Assembly: GCF_007971025.1 (NCBI RefSeq)
Contig: NZ_CP042436.1
Span: forward strand, 4,588,001-4,652,000
From: Mucilaginibacter ginsenosidivorans
GTDB taxonomy: Bacteria; Bacteroidota; Bacteroidia; Sphingobacteriales; Sphingobacteriaceae
Length of the DNA: 64,000 bases
Direction of reading: 5' to 3'
Both the position numbers and the translations under genes were made by a program. Shown in pieces: positions 53,837-63,245 of the stretch (position 1 is the first letter of the stretch; each line of letters starts with the position of its first letter). The notes below the pieces were generated by a model. That model was not told where the DNA came from. It was given only the letters and a program-made list of their open reading frames with translations, and ran no database searches.

Positions 53837-53844
53837 CAAAAATA
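53837..53844 (-). promoter_or_regulatory. -7 element of valS
   Basis: TATTTTTG on the minus strand, a full match, ending 6 nt before the ATG at 53830. It predicts a leaderless or near-leaderless mRNA for this essential gene. Confidence 0.6.
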
Positions 53845-53846
53845 AC

Positions 53847-53880
53847 TTTTTTGGTTCATAGTTGATGGCTCATAGTTTAT
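53847..53880. repeat. 34-bp dispersed repeat, copy 2 (valS upstream)
   Basis: Matches 31 of 34 bases of 38421-38454. It lies directly upstream of the valS -7 element, as copy 1 does for pyrD. Confidence 0.8.
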
Positions 53881-54086
53881 TGGGATAGCCGGCTATGAAT
53901 TATGATCGGTAAACTATATGCGTCGCAACCCATCACAATATTGTTACAATTTGATAAACGCACCAAGCGCGCTTTTAAAACCCACTTTCAGAACACTTTA
54001 CAAAACAGTATTCCATCGGTTAAGCGGCAGGCTTTGTATCTGTGGCGGGTATTTCACTAAATTCAGCCCTTTCTCAAATAATTAAT

Positions 54087-56144
54087 ATGAACGTCAAATT
54101 ATCACACCTACTGCTTGCAGGTGCAGTACTGGTTACAGCCGCCGCCTTTACTCCGGATGGCAGCAAAAAAGGCCCGACCGGCCCGCCTGCGAAATTTATC
54201 GACCCCGCGAACATGGACCTGTCCATAAAACCGGGCGACGACTTCTTTGATTATGCCAACGGCACCTGGATAAAGGATAACGCTATCCCGGCTAAGGAAA
54301 CACGCTGGGGCAGTTTCAACATTCTTCACCAGCAAAATACGGACAAGCTTTTGAGCTTGCTGGCCGAAGTGAGCAAAACTCCGGGCCAGCCTAAAGGCAG
54401 CCTTAAACAACGCGTTGGCGATCTGTATGCCAGCGGCATGGATAGCCTGTCCATTGAAAAAAAGGGTTATGACCCGATAAAGCCCGACCTGGCCCGTATC
54501 GCGAAAATATCTGACCTGAGCGGCGTTATTGACGAAATGATCTACGAGCGCGTAAGCGGAGACGCCAGCCCCCTTTTTGGTGCAGGCGTTGGGGCCGACT
54601 CTAAACATCCCACGCGAAACATCGTGTCATTGCGGCAAGGCGGCACCAGCCTGCCCGACCGCGATTATTACCTAAAGGACAATGACCGCAATAAAAAGAT
54701 AAGGGATGCTTATAAAAAGTACATCGTCACCCTGTTTACCCTGACAGGCACAAGCGCCGATGAAGCGGATAAAGATGCAGTGATCATTTTGAACATCGAA
54801 ACCGCGTTGGCAAAGGCACAACTGAGCCGTGTTGAAATGCGCGATCCAAACAAAACGTATAACAAATTTTCGGTTGCCGATCTGAATAAAACCACACCAC
54901 ACCTCAACTGGTCGCAACTGCTGCCGATGATGAAAATGAATGGCGTTGATACGGTTATTGTTGGGCAACCGGGTTTCTTTAAAGTTGCTGATGACATGCT
55001 GGCATCAACACCCGTTGCCGACTGGAAGGTTTACCTGGAGTGGAACATGCTTAAAGGGTCGGCTTCTGAGTTGAGCTCACCTTTTGTAAAAGCAAATTTT
55101 GAATTCAGCAGCACATTGAGCGGGCAGAAAGTACAAACCCCGCGCAACGAACGCACGTCGGGCCTGGTTGATGGCAGCCTGGGCGAATTACTGGGCCAGC
55201 TTTATGTCGAAAAATACTTTACCCCTGCTGCAAAGGAATATATGGTGAACCTGGTGAACAACCTGAAAAGTGTTTTGGGCGACCGTATAAAACGGCTGGA
55301 TTGGATGAGCGCGGAAACCAAAGAACATGCGCTTAAAAAGCTGAATGCTTTTACCGTGAAAATAGGTTACCCGGATAAATGGCAGAATTATGATGGCCTG
55401 GTTATAGACCGCAACGATTACTATGGCAACCTGAAACGCATCTCGAAATGGCGCTACAACTATAACATTGCGCAATTGGGTAAACCTGTCGATAAGAAAA
55501 GATGGGGTATGACGCCGCCAACGGTAAACGCCTATTACAACCCGGTAAACAACGAGATCGTTTTCCCTGCGGGCATTTTGCAGTTCCCTTTCTTTGATTT
55601 TAAAGCAGATGATGCCGTAAACTATGGTGGTATTGGCGCCGTTATCGGTCACGAAATGACCCACGGCTTTGACGACCAGGGTCGCCAGTACGACGCCGAC
55701 GGCTCGCTGCATGAATGGTGGACCAAAGATGATGCTGATAAATTTAAATCGCGGGCCGACCAGGTAGTGGCGCAATACAACGCCTTCACCGTAGTTGATA
55801 CCCTGCATGTGAATGGCAAATTGACCCTGGGCGAAAACCTTGCCGACCTGGGCGGGCTAAACATTGCTTATGAGGCATTCAAGAAAACAAAAGAAGGACA
55901 ATCAGGAAAGAAGATCGATGGTTTTACGCCCGATCAGCGTTTCTTCCTTTCATGGGCGCAGGTTTGGCGCGGTTCGCAACGCCCCGAGGCAGCTGCACAG
56001 CGCATTTTGACCGACCCGCATTCGCCGGAAAAATACCGTTGTAATGCTCCCATCAGCAATATCGATGCATGGTATGCCGCATTCAATATTCAGCCTGGCG
56101 ACAAAAACTATAAAAAGCCGGAGGATAGAATAAGGGTTTGGTAA
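54087..56144 (+). CDS. M13-family (neprilysin/PepO-like) zinc metallopeptidase
   Basis: 685 aa from ATG 54087. A signal-like N-terminus (LLLAGAVLVTAAAFTPDG) indicates export. Catalytic motifs: VIGHEMTHGFDDQGRQYD (HExxH plus downstream Asp), the third zinc ligand Glu in GENLADLGGLNIAYEA, and the substrate-binding NAYY block (TVNAYYNPVNNEIVFPAGI). It cleaves peptides in the periplasm or at the surface. Monocistronic with a terminator; divergent from valS. Confidence 0.95.
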   Translation: MNVKLSHLLLAGAVLVTAAAFTPDGSKKGPTGPPAKFIDPANMDLSIKPGDDFFDYANGTWIKDNAIPAKETRWGSFNILHQQNTDKLLSLLAEVSKTPGQPKGSLKQRVGDLYASGMDSLSIEKKGYDPIKPDLARIAKISDLSGVIDEMIYERVSGDASPLFGAGVGADSKHPTRNIVSLRQGGTSLPDRDYYLKDNDRNKKIRDAYKKYIVTLFTLTGTSADEADKDAVIILNIETALAKAQLSRVEMRDPNKTYNKFSVADLNKTTPHLNWSQLLPMMKMNGVDTVIVGQPGFFKVADDMLASTPVADWKVYLEWNMLKGSASELSSPFVKANFEFSSTLSGQKVQTPRNERTSGLVDGSLGELLGQLYVEKYFTPAAKEYMVNLVNNLKSVLGDRIKRLDWMSAETKEHALKKLNAFTVKIGYPDKWQNYDGLVIDRNDYYGNLKRISKWRYNYNIAQLGKPVDKKRWGMTPPTVNAYYNPVNNEIVFPAGILQFPFFDFKADDAVNYGGIGAVIGHEMTHGFDDQGRQYDADGSLHEWWTKDDADKFKSRADQVVAQYNAFTVVDTLHVNGKLTLGENLADLGGLNIAYEAFKKTKEGQSGKKIDGFTPDQRFFLSWAQVWRGSQRPEAAAQRILTDPHSPEKYRCNAPISNIDAWYAAFNIQPGDKNYKKPEDRIRVW

Positions 56145-56167
56145 TCCAATATCCCCGGTTACAGATC

Positions 56168-56197
56168 AAAGCCCGGTTAAGAAATTAGCCGGGCTTT
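56168..56197. terminator. Bidirectional terminator between M13 and plug-protein genes
   Basis: Stem AAAGCCCGG (56168-56176) / CCGGGCTTT (56189-56197) with a 12-nt loop and a T-rich side on the + strand. It lies between the converging stops at 56144 and 56202. Confidence 0.8.
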
Positions 56198-56201
56198 CTG
56201 T

Positions 56202-58652
56202 TTAATATACTTGCTCCAGGTATCCTATCCGGCCTTCAGCATCCATTCCTTGTATGATAATACGGAAATGTTTGGTATTATCCGAATTATAGAACGAAAA
56301 TTTAGCCTCGCCACGCCGGGTGTTCAAATCATGGTTCCAGTATAGCGTGGTGCGGTTGTCGGTGGTGGTTTTAGTTTGTGGTTTGCTGTAATCGGGGACC
56401 GCAAACTCGCGGGTTATGGTGTACCCGTTAAATATATAACTGTCGAATCGTTTATAACCAGGAATAGCCAGCCGGTCGTCATTGCTATTTTTTGTATAGA
56501 TAAGTATTGCTCCGATCGCCCCGCCATTTAAAGGCGCAAACCATACCGGTGGTGGTACGAATCGTATCAAAGCTATTTCCTGCATCGGAACCTCAAGCGC
56601 GTCGTCTAATCCCACAGGCGCTTCATCAATATAAAATACAGGTTGCACATCTCCGCTATGAATAAGCACATTTTGACCGTGATATGTGAAGATTATCCCA
56701 TTTTTAGGATCTTTTGTGATTCTCAAACCCGGCACCCGTCCGTTTAAATAATCCAAAATATCAATAGTGGGCATGGGATAACTTATTAAATCAAACGATT
56801 CGGCGTTGTTGGTTTCCAGGCGCTTTACATGATCCTTAATCAATTCATCAATAGGCGTCAACTTCCTTTCGCGAATATTTACAGTTTTCAACAACCTGCC
56901 CTCCAATACCAATTTCTGCTGCCGCTCTCTTTGCGACTTAGCCATAAACAATTGGGTAACCGGGCGTGTATAGTCAGTTATCGAATCCAGGGGCGAATAA
57001 CAAGCTACTTGTAAGCTATCGGCATACGTACTATAAAGGCTCACTTTAAACTTCCCCGACCTGTCTTTTTTATTTACGGTCTGCATCAGGATACTGGCCC
57101 TGCCCGCCCGGTCATAGTCGCGTATAATGAATCGCCCGGCACTATCCGGTTCCACATAGGCAAAATATTTGGTCGAATCCTGGTTTTGAACCATCAGCTT
57201 TACCCGAAGCGGGTTTTTACGGTTGAGTTGCTCGTTGTAGCCCATTATTCTGCCCGCAATGAACTGCGATTTCTCAACGGGATTTTTTAAAATCGTGGTG
57301 TCTTTATCCCACCTGAAATGCCGCCACCCGTTGGTTAACATCACCAGGTCGAGTTGTCGCTGAAGGGTGTCGCTGTTGTTTTTGAAATAGTAAGCAGGGT
57401 GATAAACTTTGCCCTGCAATTCCGAGCTCATCAAAAAGTATGAGGCGATATTATCCGCTGCTTCATCCTCATTTATCGCATCCGAGTCAACTACCGAAAC
57501 CGAGAAATTACCGCTCACATTTTTACCGTTGGCACTTAATGATTTTAAAGTGAAACCAGATTTGGTCCGCGGGCCCAAAGAGAGGGAATCGGCTTTAAGA
57601 GAAAGCTTAAGCTGATCGTTGTTATTAATAAATGTGATCCTCTCCGCTTCGGGTATCCCCTGCTCGCTGAACAGCGTCAGCCGTAATATACCAGTCGAAA
57701 AGTCATTCTTTTTTATGTTAACGAGGTTTACACCTTCGCTAAGGTGTAAGGGATAAGTGTTAAATGTCCCGTTATCCTGGAATGCGGCCAGCACAACGTT
57801 TTGGTATCCGGCCTTATTAGCACCGCAGGTTATCCGCACTTCCAGGTTGCCGGGCAAAAGCGGGTTTACCTTTAGTACCAGGCCCTGTTTTTTAAAATCG
57901 GGTAGTGTAACGGTTTGAACCGATCCGTCCGGGAAAATCACCAAAGCAATGTTTTGGTGCCCGGCGCGTCCTTCTATCTCAAACGCACCCATGCCATCAT
58001 GAAGGGTCGTGATCGTTCCAATGGCTTTCTTTTCGTCATTCAGGACATCGCCGGTTACGTTTACCGGGCGTCCGTTTGCATCAGTAGCTTTAAAGGCAAA
58101 ATTGCACAGACTACCTTCGACAGGATCGCCACCTTCAGGATAAAACACTATGTGGTAATTGCCGGTCGCAGATACGTGGAGGCTGATATCTTTTTCACTT
58201 AAATTTTGAATATATATTTTTTGATGGAAAGCTCCCTCTTCTCCAAAATTCATGGTCCATGCCGTAAAACCGATCAACTGATACCACCCGGACCGAAGAC
58301 TATCAGGGATATCAATATTACCGAAAGCCCGCCCGTTTTTTATAGGCAATTTATTTTTAACGAGCATATTACCCGCGGAATCCGCCAGCAAAACATACGC
58401 GACACTGCTAAGCGCCGAAGGTTTTCCGTAGGCCATTGCATACGCTTTATACCAAATAGTTTGTCCGCTTGCATATACACAAGCATCGCTGTGCACAAAT
58501 AGCTTTTCCTGCGGGTATCGCTTATAGTGGTTTTCCAATGAATTGCGAACCCTCAAATCTACCTGGTCTAAATTTTGGCCATTTACCGAACGAGGAAAAC
58601 ACAAAGTAACGGCCGCAATGATCAGTAATGCTTTGAATGCAGTGTACTTCAT
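56202..58652 (-). CDS. Secreted TonB-plug-domain protein without a barrel
   Basis: 816 aa from ATG 58652, whose signal peptide FKALLIIAAVTLCFPRSVNG is well formed (another ATG at 58688 would spoil it). The N-terminal third has a macroglobulin-like domain (QEKLFVHSDACVYASGQTIWYKAYAM), followed by Ig-like segments, a middle region rich in NTD-like strands, and a C-terminal plug-like domain (ILDYLNGRVPGLRITKDP, FYIDEAPVGLDDA, GAILIYTK). The 22-strand receptor barrel is missing. Proteins with this layout are common in Bacteroidota; function unknown. Confidence 0.85.
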   Translation of the reverse strand: MKYTAFKALLIIAAVTLCFPRSVNGQNLDQVDLRVRNSLENHYKRYPQEKLFVHSDACVYASGQTIWYKAYAMAYGKPSALSSVAYVLLADSAGNMLVKNKLPIKNGRAFGNIDIPDSLRSGWYQLIGFTAWTMNFGEEGAFHQKIYIQNLSEKDISLHVSATGNYHIVFYPEGGDPVEGSLCNFAFKATDANGRPVNVTGDVLNDEKKAIGTITTLHDGMGAFEIEGRAGHQNIALVIFPDGSVQTVTLPDFKKQGLVLKVNPLLPGNLEVRITCGANKAGYQNVVLAAFQDNGTFNTYPLHLSEGVNLVNIKKNDFSTGILRLTLFSEQGIPEAERITFINNNDQLKLSLKADSLSLGPRTKSGFTLKSLSANGKNVSGNFSVSVVDSDAINEDEAADNIASYFLMSSELQGKVYHPAYYFKNNSDTLQRQLDLVMLTNGWRHFRWDKDTTILKNPVEKSQFIAGRIMGYNEQLNRKNPLRVKLMVQNQDSTKYFAYVEPDSAGRFIIRDYDRAGRASILMQTVNKKDRSGKFKVSLYSTYADSLQVACYSPLDSITDYTRPVTQLFMAKSQRERQQKLVLEGRLLKTVNIRERKLTPIDELIKDHVKRLETNNAESFDLISYPMPTIDILDYLNGRVPGLRITKDPKNGIIFTYHGQNVLIHSGDVQPVFYIDEAPVGLDDALEVPMQEIALIRFVPPPVWFAPLNGGAIGAILIYTKNSNDDRLAIPGYKRFDSYIFNGYTITREFAVPDYSKPQTKTTTDNRTTLYWNHDLNTRRGEAKFSFYNSDNTKHFRIIIQGMDAEGRIGYLEQVY

Positions 58653-58833
58653 GAAGAAAGGGTTAATGATATAAGGTTTTTGAACCATCTAAGTTACTAC
58701 AATTTAAGATTTTAGCATTAAAAAAAAACTGACGGATAGGTAGGAATTTGCAAGGAAAATGCAGAACGCAGTTATAGTGCCGAAACGATAAACCTTTTAC
58801 AATGTCGTGTTACGTTCGGGCGTTGCAAAAACT

Positions 58834-58841
58834 TATCTTTG
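58834..58841 (+). promoter_or_regulatory. -7 element of the MBL-rhodanese gene
   Basis: TATCTTTG, a full match to TAnnTTTG, 9 nt before the ATG at 58851. No clear -33 element. Confidence 0.6.
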
Positions 58842-58850
58842 CATTTATTT

Positions 58851-60209
58851 ATGATCATCCATCAATTTTACGATAAGGGCCTGGCCCATGCTTCCTATGC
58901 AATTATAAGGCTTGGAAAAATGATCGTTGTCGATCCGGCCCGCGACCCGCAACCCTACTATGATTTCGCCTCATTTAATAACGCTGAGATCATCGGCGTA
59001 ATTGAAACACATCCGCATGCCGATTTTATAAGCTCGCACCTTGAAATTCACCAAACCACCGGCGCAACTATATATGCAAGCAAACTTTTAGGGGCCGAAT
59101 ATCCCCATGAAACATTTGATGATGGCGATGTAATTCACCTGGCCGATATAAGGCTGAAGGCATTGAACACGCCCGGCCATTCGCCCGATTCGATATGCAT
59201 TTTGGTTATTGACGAAAATGGCAACGATAAGGCCATATTTACCGGTGATACTTTATTCGTTGGCGATGTTGGCCGGCCCGACCTCCGCGAAAATGCGGGT
59301 AATATTACTGCTGCCAAAGAAGAGCTTGCACGCCAGATGTATCATTCAACCCGCGAGAAGTTGATGACCCTGCCTCATCACGTGGCTGTTTACCCTGCCC
59401 ACGGTCCCGGCTCGCTTTGCGGGAAAAACATTAGTCCCGATCTTGAAAGCACCATCGGCCGCGAGCTTCGCGAGAACTATGCGTTGAAGTTTATGAAAGA
59501 GGAAGCTTTCGTAGATATCCTCGTTGCCGATCAGCCTTTTATGCCGAAGTATTTTGGTCATGATGTAGAAATAAATAAGAAAGGCGCTGAACCACTGGAT
59601 AGAAGTGTATCAGCGGTTCCGCGAATAGATAGAAATACCCCGCTGGAAAAAGACGCATTGATAGTTGACACACGTCCCAGCGACGACTTCAGGGCAGGCC
59701 ACTTGCATGGTGCTATGAATATCCAGGGCGGTGATAAATTTGAGACCTGGCTGGGTTCCATCATCGGCCCGGAGGAGCCATTTTACCTTATTGGCACGGA
59801 TGAGGAAAGCCTCGATGCCCTGATGAGGAAAGCGGCTAAGATAGGCTATGAGAACAATATAAAAGGGGTCTTACTACCACCTGATAACATGCCGGAAAAA
59901 TTGCCGGAGATAGATCAGACCGACTATAAATTTCATCCCGATCACTACACCATTGTCGACGTGCGCAATTGGGGCGAAGTAAACGAAAAGAAGATATTCC
60001 CTCATTCCATCAGCATTCCCTTACCAGAGTTGAGAGAGCGGCTCAGTGAAATTCCCGCCGGCAAACCCATTGTGGTACATTGTGCTGCCGGTTATCGTTC
60101 GGCTGCTGCCACAAGTATTATAGCAGGCAAGATCGGCACAGTCCCGGTTTATGATCTTGGCGAGGCCGTAGTTGAGGTAGTAAAGCGTAGGGCTAAAAGC
60201 TTGACCTGA
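58851..60209 (+). CDS. MBL-fold persulfide-dioxygenase-like protein with two rhodanese domains
   Basis: 452 aa from ATG 58851, set by the upstream promoter. The metallo-beta-lactamase part (1-240) has THPHADFISSHLEI, NTPGHSPDSICIL, FTGDTLFVGDVGRPDL and VYPAHGPGSLCGK, the ETHE1-like iron-site pattern. Rhodanese domain 1 (about 260-345) has FYLIGTDEE where the catalytic Cys should be and is probably inactive; domain 2 ends VVHCAAGYRSAAA, with the active Cys. It should handle glutathione-type persulfides or sulfane sulfur. Its stop overlaps the mnmD start by 1 nt. Confidence 0.92.
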   Translation: MIIHQFYDKGLAHASYAIIRLGKMIVVDPARDPQPYYDFASFNNAEIIGVIETHPHADFISSHLEIHQTTGATIYASKLLGAEYPHETFDDGDVIHLADIRLKALNTPGHSPDSICILVIDENGNDKAIFTGDTLFVGDVGRPDLRENAGNITAAKEELARQMYHSTREKLMTLPHHVAVYPAHGPGSLCGKNISPDLESTIGRELRENYALKFMKEEAFVDILVADQPFMPKYFGHDVEINKKGAEPLDRSVSAVPRIDRNTPLEKDALIVDTRPSDDFRAGHLHGAMNIQGGDKFETWLGSIIGPEEPFYLIGTDEESLDALMRKAAKIGYENNIKGVLLPPDNMPEKLPEIDQTDYKFHPDHYTIVDVRNWGEVNEKKIFPHSISIPLPELRERLSEIPAGKPIVVHCAAGYRSAAATSIIAGKIGTVPVYDLGEAVVEVVKRRAKSLT

Positions 60210-60880
60210 TGCTCGAGATCGTCATAACCGGGGACGGATCCAAAACGATCTACAATAGCGAGGTTGGTGAGAACTACCATTCCAAACATGGCGCATTACA
60301 GGAAAGCCGTCATGTTTTTCTTCAATCGGGACTGGTCCATTTCCTAAACAACAACGAGCGAAAAAAAGTAGCGGCGTTAGAAGTCGGCTTTGGTACAGGG
60401 CTGAATTTTCTGTTGAGCGCGGATTATTGCGTCAAAAATCAGATCGATCTTGACTATACCGGCATCGAGGCATATCCTTTAAGCGAAGAAATGATCCGTC
60501 AAACCGGTTACGACCAGTACGTGCCAAAAGGCATCTGGAATAACTTTATGCTCCAATACGCCGATTCCCTAAATGGCTCTGTCGTAATAGATGAATTCTG
60601 CAAACTTCAACTCGCCAGCTGCAAACTCGCCGGTTTCAAAAGTAAAAGTTCGTTCGATGTCATCTACTTTGATGCCTTTGCGTCGGCATATCAACCGGAA
60701 ATGTGGAGTGCGGACTCCATTGCACACACGATACAGTTTTTGAAACCGGGGGGCGTTTTTGTAACCTATGCCATAACCGGGAATCTCAAACGTGCGGTAA
60801 AATCGCTTGGCCTTAAAGTTGAAAAAGCTCCCGGCGCCCCGGGTAAACGGGAAATGCTGAGAGCTACAAAACCTGCCTAA
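60209..60880 (+). CDS. mnmD: tRNA (mnm5s2U34) methyltransferase MnmD
   Basis: 223 aa. SAM site ALEVGFGTGLNFLLSA; catalytic block DVIYFDAFASAYQPEMWS; C-terminal GGVFVTYAITGNLKRAVKSLG and GAPGKREMLRA. It methylates nm5U to mnm5U at tRNA position 34 (the MnmD part without MnmC FAD domain). An insertion CKLQLASCKLAGFK at residues 131-147, just before SFDVIYFDAF, is absent from typical members. The start overlaps the preceding stop (TGATG), so the two genes are coupled. Its stop overlaps the convergent barrel gene by 4 nt. Confidence 0.93.
   Translation: MLEIVITGDGSKTIYNSEVGENYHSKHGALQESRHVFLQSGLVHFLNNNERKKVAALEVGFGTGLNFLLSADYCVKNQIDLDYTGIEAYPLSEEMIRQTGYDQYVPKGIWNNFMLQYADSLNGSVVIDEFCKLQLASCKLAGFKSKSSFDVIYFDAFASAYQPEMWSADSIAHTIQFLKPGGVFVTYAITGNLKRAVKSLGLKVEKAPGAPGKREMLRATKPA
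60599..60649. repeat. Imperfect repeat inside mnmD
   Basis: CTGCAAACT occurs at 60599 and again 21 nt later, each followed by a CTCGCC-containing stretch; then TTTCAAAAGTAAAAGTTC resembles an arm of the holA inverted repeat. It encodes the non-conserved insertion CKLQLASCKLAGFK. Confidence 0.65.
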
Positions 60881-61707
60881 AACCTGAAGCCTACGTTAAA
60901 TTTCATGGTAAAACCGTTGGTAGCAGGTAACTCGCGGGCAGCGAGATTATTTGCTAATCCTACGCTTCGTGTCGCATAAATAATAGGGCCTCCGCATAAA
61001 GTAAACGAAAAGCGCGACGCGACCGGTACATAATTCAATGATGGGCCCACGAGCAATTTCGCACCACCTTCGGCTTCATCGGTTTCCCAAAAACCTTCCA
61101 GGTCCTGCCCTATTGCTTCAATACCACCAAACAACGAACCTGTTATTTGCCGGTGTACTCCTATGCTGCTTATTACATCAATACCATCGCGTTCCTGGGC
61201 AAATGCTTTCTCGAACCTAACATTTGCGCCCATTCGCCAAACCTGGTTCTCGAATGCGGCCGTGATTCTGCTCAAAGCAACTTTGTCGTTATTGAACTCC
61301 CGCCTGAAGCCAAGACTTGCCCCGATTCGAAAGCCAAGTGGCTGGTTACCCCCGACAAAATCGCGGAGCACCTCAACCTGCTGTAAGCTATTCACTTCGC
61401 CCTTATTCGCAAACCCTACACCCATCGAAGCCATAAAGGTGAATTTATCACCTAAATACCCTTTTACAGCCAGGTTCTGGTCTACCCCATCGTAACCAAG
61501 CGGTGTAATGGTGTGTTGGCCATAGCCGCCCGAATAATTCACACTCCAATTGCGCGCGCCGGGATTTAATGTATTGATGGTAAACAGAAAGGGCTGGGGC
61601 TGCTGCATAGCAACCGTTGCCTGCTGCTGGTTTATAGTTTGTGCATGAACTGTTGTTCCAACGAACATTATTGCCGGCGCAATAGCCAAAAAGTAAATCT
61701 TTCTCAT
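60877..61707 (-). CDS. Outer-membrane beta-barrel protein
   Basis: 276 aa with a signal peptide (YFLAIAPAIMFVGTTVHAQ) and alternating aromatic strands ending FTMKFNVGFRF (C-terminal Phe), a typical outer-membrane barrel terminal signature. A Gln-rich stretch follows the signal (TINQQQATVAMQQPQP). The number of strands suggests a small barrel of about 10-12 strands (estimate). It ends in a 4-nt convergent overlap with mnmD. Function unknown. Confidence 0.8.
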   Translation of the reverse strand: MRKIYFLAIAPAIMFVGTTVHAQTINQQQATVAMQQPQPFLFTINTLNPGARNWSVNYSGGYGQHTITPLGYDGVDQNLAVKGYLGDKFTFMASMGVGFANKGEVNSLQQVEVLRDFVGGNQPLGFRIGASLGFRREFNNDKVALSRITAAFENQVWRMGANVRFEKAFAQERDGIDVISSIGVHRQITGSLFGGIEAIGQDLEGFWETDEAEGGAKLLVGPSLNYVPVASRFSFTLCGGPIIYATRSVGLANNLAARELPATNGFTMKFNVGFRF

Positions 61708-61894
61708 AGTAATACTGCAAAGTGATGTGTGTAAAATTATCGCTAATAATTATGACAGGGGTTAATTTAATATTAATAGTAAAAAAAATCTGCGCACCGC
61801 AACAAATAAATTTATGGTCTATTTTCCGGTCACTTTTTTATGGCCCGTTTAAAATCCCGACATTTGTATATCTGCAAATTCGCACTTTCAATTT

Positions 61895-62698
61895 ATGTCA
61901 ATAACGCCACCCGTTACCGGTAATACCCCCTCCGCTGCATTTGAACGCCTGCTCACTATCATGGACGACCTGCGGCTGAATTGTCCATGGGATAAAAAGC
62001 AAACCCTGGAAAGTCTCCGGCACCTAACCATCGAAGAAGTTTATGAACTTTCCGATTCGATTTTAAGCGCCGATATGCCCGAAATAAAAAAGGAGTTGGG
62101 CGATATTATGCTACACCTTGTGTTTTATGCGAGGATAGCATCCGAAACCAACGACTTCACCATAACGGATGTTTTAAACGGCATTTGTGACAAACTCATC
62201 AACCGCCACCCGCATATTTATGGCGATGTGGAGGTGAATGATGAAAACGACGTAAAGCGTAACTGGGAGCAGATAAAACTTAAAGAAGGAAATAAATCTG
62301 TGTTGGGCGGCGTGCCGGCGTCACTGCCTGCTCTGGTCAAGGCGTCGCGTATACAGGAAAAAGCCCGTGGGGTGGGGTTTGACTGGGAGGAAAAGGGCCA
62401 GGTTTGGGCGAAGGTTGAAGAGGAGATGCGGGAGTTCCGAGACGAATTTAATGCCGAGGATGACAACAAAATAGATCATGATAAAGCTGAAAGCGAATTC
62501 GGCGACCTGCTTTTTTCACTGATAAATTATGCCCGTTTTATCAATATCAACCCTGAAGACGCGCTCGAAAAAACGAACCGTAAGTTTATTAAGCGTTTTC
62601 AATATCTCGAAAACAAGGCAAAAGAGCAGGGCAAAGATCTGCACGATATGAGCCTGGCCGAAATGGATGTATTTTGGGACGAGGCAAAAAAACTATAA
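61895..62698 (+). CDS. mazG: Nucleoside triphosphate pyrophosphohydrolase MazG
   Basis: 267 aa, full-length MazG with two domains. The first has CPWDKKQTLESLRHLTIEEVYEL, then ELGDIMLHLVFYARIA; the second has EFGDLLFSLINYARFINI (EExxE/ExxD metal sites in both). It hydrolyses non-canonical or excess NTPs to NMP and PPi. Cytoplasmic; monocistronic, or leading the lipoprotein gene 52 nt downstream. Confidence 0.95.
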   Translation: MSITPPVTGNTPSAAFERLLTIMDDLRLNCPWDKKQTLESLRHLTIEEVYELSDSILSADMPEIKKELGDIMLHLVFYARIASETNDFTITDVLNGICDKLINRHPHIYGDVEVNDENDVKRNWEQIKLKEGNKSVLGGVPASLPALVKASRIQEKARGVGFDWEEKGQVWAKVEEEMREFRDEFNAEDDNKIDHDKAESEFGDLLFSLINYARFININPEDALEKTNRKFIKRFQYLENKAKEQGKDLHDMSLAEMDVFWDEAKKL

Positions 62699-62750
62699 AA
62701 ATATACCATACCCCTGTAGCGTTCACTCCAATTTACGCGTATAGCCAAAT

Positions 62751-63188
62751 ATGAACAGAAATTTACTGTATCTGCTCCCCTTTCTGATGATTTTGGGTGC
62801 CGGGTGCCTGAAAACCAACAACGACGTAAAGCAACCGGGCACGCCATCAGGTACGTTTAACGGGCAATTCCGGTATTTGCATCGTCACAGCAGCAATGTT
62901 CCGTTCGACACAGTGAAGACCAACCTGACGATAACAATGACAACCCCTGCTAATACATATGCAGTTACGGGGGACACGTCGACTATACACGCTGCTAGCC
63001 GCGGTACCTTTAGCATAGGCTCGCCATATATGGTTTTTAACGACGCCACATTTCCGCCCGCAGGTATCGCAACAAAAACTCACCTGGCCGGAGCTTACCT
63101 CTACTACTACGACGGCACAGTGTTCCAGTTATTGGCCTACAGCGCCGATACCCTAAGTTTGCAGTACGACCTGAAAAGAACACAATAG
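62751..63188 (+). CDS. Small lipoprotein of unknown function
   Basis: 145 aa. Lipobox in FLMILGAGCLKTN (Cys 19), then a beta-rich domain with FNGQFRYLHRHS, a central TYAVTGDTSTIH and a C-terminal FQLLAYSADTLSLQYDLKR. The length and style match small outer-membrane lipoproteins of Bacteroidota. No family recognised. It is followed by a clear terminator. Confidence 0.78.
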   Translation: MNRNLLYLLPFLMILGAGCLKTNNDVKQPGTPSGTFNGQFRYLHRHSSNVPFDTVKTNLTITMTTPANTYAVTGDTSTIHAASRGTFSIGSPYMVFNDATFPPAGIATKTHLAGAYLYYYDGTVFQLLAYSADTLSLQYDLKRTQ

Positions 63189-63216
63189 CATATATTTTTA
63201 TTTTAAGTTTGAGGGG

Positions 63217-63245
63217 AAGGCCGGTATCAGTACCGGCTTTTTTTA
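63217..63245 (+). terminator. Intrinsic terminator of the lipoprotein gene
   Basis: GCCGGTA (63220-63226) TCAG TACCGGC (63231-63237), followed by seven to eight T. It lies 30 nt past the stop of the 62751 gene. Confidence 0.9.
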
